Assembly (NCBI GenBank): GCA_947497905.1
Contig: CANMIH010000012.1
Location: forward strand, 1 to 64,000
DNA length: 64,000 nt
Origin: an uncultured Pelagimonas sp.
Lineage (GTDB): Bacteria > Pseudomonadota > Alphaproteobacteria > Rhodobacterales > Rhodobacteraceae
Direction of reading: 5' to 3'
In this document: piece by piece, positions 60,699 through 64,000 of the stretch
Layout of the letters: the number at the start of each line of letters is the position of its first letter
How positions within the stretch are numbered: position 1 is the stretch's first letter
Notes under the pieces: model-generated
Databases searched by the model: none
The model's input: the letters and a program-made list of their open reading frames with translations, nothing else
What the model was told of the DNA's origin: nothing
Position numbers and translations under genes: made by a program

Positions 60699-61559
60699 TT
60701 ATCCACGTGGCCGCAAAAGATCGGCCAAGCCGTCGCCAATCAGCGAAAACCCCAGTCCAGTCAGGACGATGGCGATCCCTGGCATGAGTGAGAGCCACCA
60801 CGCCGTGGTGATGAAATTGCGTCCTTCGGCAATCAAAACACCCCACTCGGCCTGTGGCGGCTGCGCGCCCAACCCGAGGTATCCCAGCGACGAGCCCAAC
60901 AAGATCGCCAGCGCCATATCCGTCATCCAGTAAATCAAGACAGGTGTGATCGCATTGGGCAGCAGGTGGCGGAAGATAATGCGACGATCACTATAGCCCA
61001 TCACCATGCCCGCATCGGAATAATCGTTGCCCATCTGGGCGATGATCTCGGCCCGCATGAGACGCGCGTAATAGACCCAACCCACCATGGTAATCGCGAT
61101 ATACATGTTGATCAGCCCCGGCCCCAGAACCGCCACCACTGCGATGACCAGAACAAGGAAAGGGAAGGTGATGATGGCATCGACCACGCGGCCAAAGATC
61201 ATATCCGCGATGCCCCGGTAATAGCCGACCAGTGCGCCAACCACGACACCAATCACCAAGGCAAAAACCGTCGCCAAAATCGCCATCTGCATATTGACGC
61301 GGTAGGCATGGATCACCCGCGAAAAACTATCGCGACCCAGACTGTCGGTGCCAAAAGGATGGGCCCAGCTGGGCGGCTGACGGATCGCCAGATAGTCGAT
61401 ATAGTTCGGATCATAGGGCGCAAAGACATTGGGCATCAGCGCCAGAAGCGTCGACAGAGCAATGATCAGGCACCCGATCAAAAATCCGGGTTTGCCAAGC
61501 GCCAGTTGCAGTCGACTTGGCCGCGACGGCGCAGAAGAGGAAACAGCAGTATCGCTCAT
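60699..61559 (-). CDS. Oligopeptide ABC transporter permease (OppC/DppC type)
   Basis: A 286-residue permease. HPFGTDSLGRDSFSRVIHAY near residue 68 and the EAA loop near 175 (MGNDYSDAGMVMGYSDRRII) mark the DppC type; the Gly/Ala-rich motif SSLGYLGLGAQPPQAEWGVL near 224 is conserved. It overlaps the DppB-type gene by four bases. Confidence 0.92.
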   Translation of the reverse strand: MSDTAVSSSAPSRPSRLQLALGKPGFLIGCLIIALSTLLALMPNVFAPYDPNYIDYLAIRQPPSWAHPFGTDSLGRDSFSRVIHAYRVNMQMAILATVFALVIGVVVGALVGYYRGIADMIFGRVVDAIITFPFLVLVIAVVAVLGPGLINMYIAITMVGWVYYARLMRAEIIAQMGNDYSDAGMVMGYSDRRIIFRHLLPNAITPVLIYWMTDMALAILLGSSLGYLGLGAQPPQAEWGVLIAEGRNFITTAWWLSLMPGIAIVLTGLGFSLIGDGLADLLRPRG

Positions 61560-62497
61560 GACAGGCGCATCCTTGGGTCTAGCGAGCTTTGGAACAGATC
61601 GGTGAGCAGAAAGACCAGCGATACGAGCACCGCAAAGGTCAGCGTCAGCCCCTGGATCAGCGGATAATCGCGGGCAAAAATCGCCTCAAGCATCAACCGC
61701 CCAAGACCCGGCACAGCAAACACCGTTTCGGTGACAAGCGTACCGCTCATCAGGTTGCCGATCGAAAGACCCAGCAAGGTTACGGTTGAAATCAGCGCGT
61801 TGCGCAGCACATGTCGCCCCAGGATCACCCGATTGGGCAGGCCTTTGGCGCGGGCGAACTGGACGTACTCTGCATCAAGCACCTCGATGATCGCAGAGCG
61901 TAGATTTCTCAGAATGATCGCCGAGGTATAAAGCGCCACGGTGAAGGCCGGCAAAAACAGGTGATAGAGGTGTGAGACAAAGCCCTCGCCATAGCCCCCC
62001 ACCGGGAACCAGCGCAGCTGAGCTGCGAGAAAAGTCAGCAAAACCAAGCCAATATAAAAAACCGGCATCGACAATCCGACCTGAAACACCGTGCGGATCA
62101 CCGTGTCGGGCCAACGGCCTCGGTTCAGCGCTGCCACAAAGGCCATCGGCCCGGCAATCAACACCGAAAGCCCTACGGCATAGACCGTCAGAAAGGCTGT
62201 GGTTGGCAGACGCTGAAACACCACATCCAACACTTCGGTGCGCATCAGGATTGAAGTGCCCAGATCGCCCTGCACCGTATTCGTCAAAAACAGCCAGAAC
62301 TGCACCCAGGCGGGTTCGTTTAGCCCCAAACGATCACGGATCGCGGCCAGATCGGCATCAGATGCGCGATCACCGGCAATCGCAAGAGCCGGGTCACCGG
62401 GTAAAAAACGCACCAACAAAAAGATGATCACCATGACCAGAAGAAAGGTCGGGATCATCAGTGTAAGCCGTTTCAGAATGTATTGAAGCGTGGCCAT
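61556..62497 (-). CDS. Oligopeptide ABC transporter permease (OppB/DppB type)
   Basis: A 313-residue permease. FLPGDPALAIAGDRASDADL near residue 34, TVQGDLGTSILMRTEVLDVV near 80, the EAA loop DAEYVQFARAKGLPNRVILG near 205 and ETVFAVPGLGRLMLEAIFAR near 256 are standard. The start at 62497 follows GAGG at five bases; the longer frame is unsupported. It comes after the binding-protein gene across a hairpin with a T tract. Confidence 0.92.
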   Translation of the reverse strand: MATLQYILKRLTLMIPTFLLVMVIIFLLVRFLPGDPALAIAGDRASDADLAAIRDRLGLNEPAWVQFWLFLTNTVQGDLGTSILMRTEVLDVVFQRLPTTAFLTVYAVGLSVLIAGPMAFVAALNRGRWPDTVIRTVFQVGLSMPVFYIGLVLLTFLAAQLRWFPVGGYGEGFVSHLYHLFLPAFTVALYTSAIILRNLRSAIIEVLDAEYVQFARAKGLPNRVILGRHVLRNALISTVTLLGLSIGNLMSGTLVTETVFAVPGLGRLMLEAIFARDYPLIQGLTLTFAVLVSLVFLLTDLFQSSLDPRMRLS

Positions 62498-62519
62498 CTG
62501 GTCCTCGTGAGACAAAAAA

Positions 62520-62549
62520 GGCCGCCGGAAGGGATACGAACCGGCGGCC
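62520..62549 (-). terminator. Hairpin with T tract between binding protein and permease genes
   Basis: GGCCGCCGG pairs perfectly with CCGGCGGCC over nine bases with a 12-base loop. On the minus strand it is followed by TTTTTTGTCTC. It can act as a partial terminator that lets some polymerase through to the permeases. Confidence 0.8.
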
Positions 62550-62570
62550 AGAGTAAGCGTTTACCGCAGA

Positions 62571-64000
62571 TCAGCGGTTGACGCTGGCTTCGTCAAAGAT
62601 GTTGTTGCCCAGAGGCGTCTGGACGTACCCTTCGACCGACTTGGAAACCGCTACCGCAAAGGGGGTCTCATACATGAACAAAAGCGGTGCCGCTTCGGCA
62701 TAGATGTCCTGCATCTTTGCGAATTGCTCAGCGCGTTTGGCCGGATCAAGCTCAACTGCGGCTGCTTCGAACAGCCCGTTGAACTCGTCGTTGTTCCAGC
62801 CGGTACCGACCGCTTTGCGGGTCGGGTGATACCCCAGCCATCCAACTACCTGACTAGGGTCATTCACATCATTCACCCAGCCATAGGTGTGGATATCAAA
62901 CTCGCCCGAACGGTTCTTCGCCCCTCGGGTCGCGCCATCCACCTGCTCGACGTTCACCTTCAACCCCAGCGGCGACCACATCTGTTGCAACGCTGCAAAG
63001 ATGGTGCTGTCGTCGGCCGACCCTGCCAGTGTGGTCAGAGTGATCTCGGTTCCGGGTTCAACGCCCGCTTCTTTGATCAGCTCCTGTGCCTTGGCCATAT
63101 CGTAGGAATACAGCGGCGTTTCACCTGTCGACATCGGCGTCGCCGCCGCCATCAAAGGCGAGGTCATCGGCTTGCCTGCGCCCTGCAGCACCAGACCAAT
63201 CAGCGCCTCTTTGTTAGTGGCGTAGTTGATCGCCTGACGCACCTTTGGATCTGCCAGAGGGTTGGGTGTGCCATCTGCGCGGGTGTCACGTGTGTTGATC
63301 GGCGAGTAGATGATCCGCGTCGAGGGATAAAGATTCATGTTGATCTTGGGATCTGCCTCAAGCTCAGCGACGCGGCTGAAGGGCACAAACTCGGCAACAT
63401 CCACTTCACCGGCCTGCAGCTTGAGAATGCGGGTCGCATCATCCGGGATGATTTCGAAATCAACGCTTTCAAGATAGGGAAGCGCTTTGCCATCCGATCC
63501 CATGCGCCAGTAGTTGTCATTGGCGCAGAACTTCATGCTCGCGCCCTGCTCGAAGTCACACATATAGAACGGACCCGAGCCCACTCCGGCACTGGCGCTT
63601 GCAAAGATCGCTGCCGATTTCTCCTGATCTGTCGCACCTTCGGCCGCATCAAACGCGGCTTTCGACACGATGCCAGTGTTGAAGGTGGCCAGCATCGACA
63701 ACAGGGTCGGATCAGGGTTGTTAAGCGAAATGGTGACGGTATTGCCATCCGCGGCCACCGATTTGATCGACCCCAACAGACCGGCCCAAGGGCTCAGATC
63801 GAGGTTGCGCGCACGATCCAGCGAAAACACCACATCCGCGCTTGTCAGCTCAGATCCATTGGCAAATTTCACACCGTCGCGCAGTGTCAGCGAAACGCTC
63901 AAACCATCCTCAGAAACGGAATGGCTTTCCGCCAATCCAGCCACCACCGAGCTCCCGTCGGAACCGGTGCGCAGCAAGGTGTCAAACAGACTCCCAACCA
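62571..64000 (-). CDS. Peptide ABC transporter periplasmic binding protein (DppA type), N-terminus beyond the right edge
   Basis: About 476 residues are visible; the frame is open to the window edge, so the signal peptide and the true start lie outside. The visible part begins VGSLFDTLLRTGSDGSSVVA and follows family 5 binding proteins: LRDGVKFANGSELTSADVVF near visible residue 40, AGVGSGPFYMCDFEQGA near 140, NTRDTRADGTPNPLADPKVR near 235 and GWNNDEFNGLFEAAAVELDP near 405. It is the first gene of the second peptide-transport operon, upstream of the two permeases, two ATPases and PepP. Confidence 0.9.
   Translation of the reverse strand, partial: VGSLFDTLLRTGSDGSSVVAGLAESHSVSEDGLSVSLTLRDGVKFANGSELTSADVVFSLDRARNLDLSPWAGLLGSIKSVAADGNTVTISLNNPDPTLLSMLATFNTGIVSKAAFDAAEGATDQEKSAAIFASASAGVGSGPFYMCDFEQGASMKFCANDNYWRMGSDGKALPYLESVDFEIIPDDATRILKLQAGEVDVAEFVPFSRVAELEADPKINMNLYPSTRIIYSPINTRDTRADGTPNPLADPKVRQAINYATNKEALIGLVLQGAGKPMTSPLMAAATPMSTGETPLYSYDMAKAQELIKEAGVEPGTEITLTTLAGSADDSTIFAALQQMWSPLGLKVNVEQVDGATRGAKNRSGEFDIHTYGWVNDVNDPSQVVGWLGYHPTRKAVGTGWNNDEFNGLFEAAAVELDPAKRAEQFAKMQDIYAEAAPLLFMYETPFAVAVSKSVEGYVQTPLGNNIFDEASVNR

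Overview
The window looks like a chromosomal segment of a marine alphaproteobacterium of the Roseobacter group (Rhodobacteraceae). This rests on gene content: an Xsc (sulfoacetaldehyde acetyltransferase) start at the left edge, a tripartite tricarboxylate (TctABC) transporter, a cobalamin riboswitch upstream of a DUF1636 protein, a narKKGHJI operon with a parvulin, and several Dpp/Opp transporters. No species can be named from sequence alone.

Layout. 1-114: start of xsc, running off the left edge. 349-10345: a surface-polysaccharide locus with an O-antigen-ligase-like membrane protein, two acetyltransferases, a WecG/TagA-type transferase, GT4 and GT2 glycosyltransferases, a separate oxidoreductase plus epimerase pair, and a second copy of that pair fused in one 700-residue protein. 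10674-14215: an adenylation-carrier-reductase (A-T-R) protein that converges on and overlaps a short-chain dehydrogenase. 14471-17864: a B12 riboswitch followed by DUF1636 and a FecCD-type ABC importer. 17890-18230: remnant of a CaiB/BaiF CoA-transferase. 18255-31644: respiratory nitrate reduction, with a Crp/Fnr regulator, two divergent-promoter Fnr-type boxes, narK1, narK2, narGHJI, a parvulin, moeA and DUF2478. 31818-32873: an orphan phosphotransferase. 32954-38302: TctCBA with a MarR regulator, tandem operators and a divergent sulfatase-like hydrolase. 38427-40289: htpG.

40568-46641 is the accessory part. It starts at tRNA-Phe and holds the remains of an OLD nuclease plus a UvrD helicase end (a decayed Gabija-like pair), a complete Dcm/Vsr/MvaI-BcnI restriction-modification operon, a PemK/MazF-like toxin without a visible protein antitoxin but with a 72-base hairpin upstream, and two tiny overlapping ORFs. 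No integrase is visible.

46642-64000 returns to chromosomal functions: a soluble globin-coupled chemoreceptor, a LacI regulator, and two complete-looking peptide ABC transporter operons, each accompanied by an M24 metallopeptidase. The first is organised around a divergent XRE-cupin regulator with a striking A/T palindromic operator region. The second runs off the right edge in its binding-protein gene.

The nitrate genes form a self-contained module: uptake (NarK1/NarK2), catalysis (NarGHI), assembly (NarJ, the parvulin) and molybdenum cofactor supply (MoeA). Both Fnr-type boxes lie in the regulator-narK1 gap, so anaerobic/NO-type control is the likely logic. The most unusual material is in the polysaccharide locus (split and fused enzyme pairs, A-T-R enzyme) and the tRNA-Phe island.
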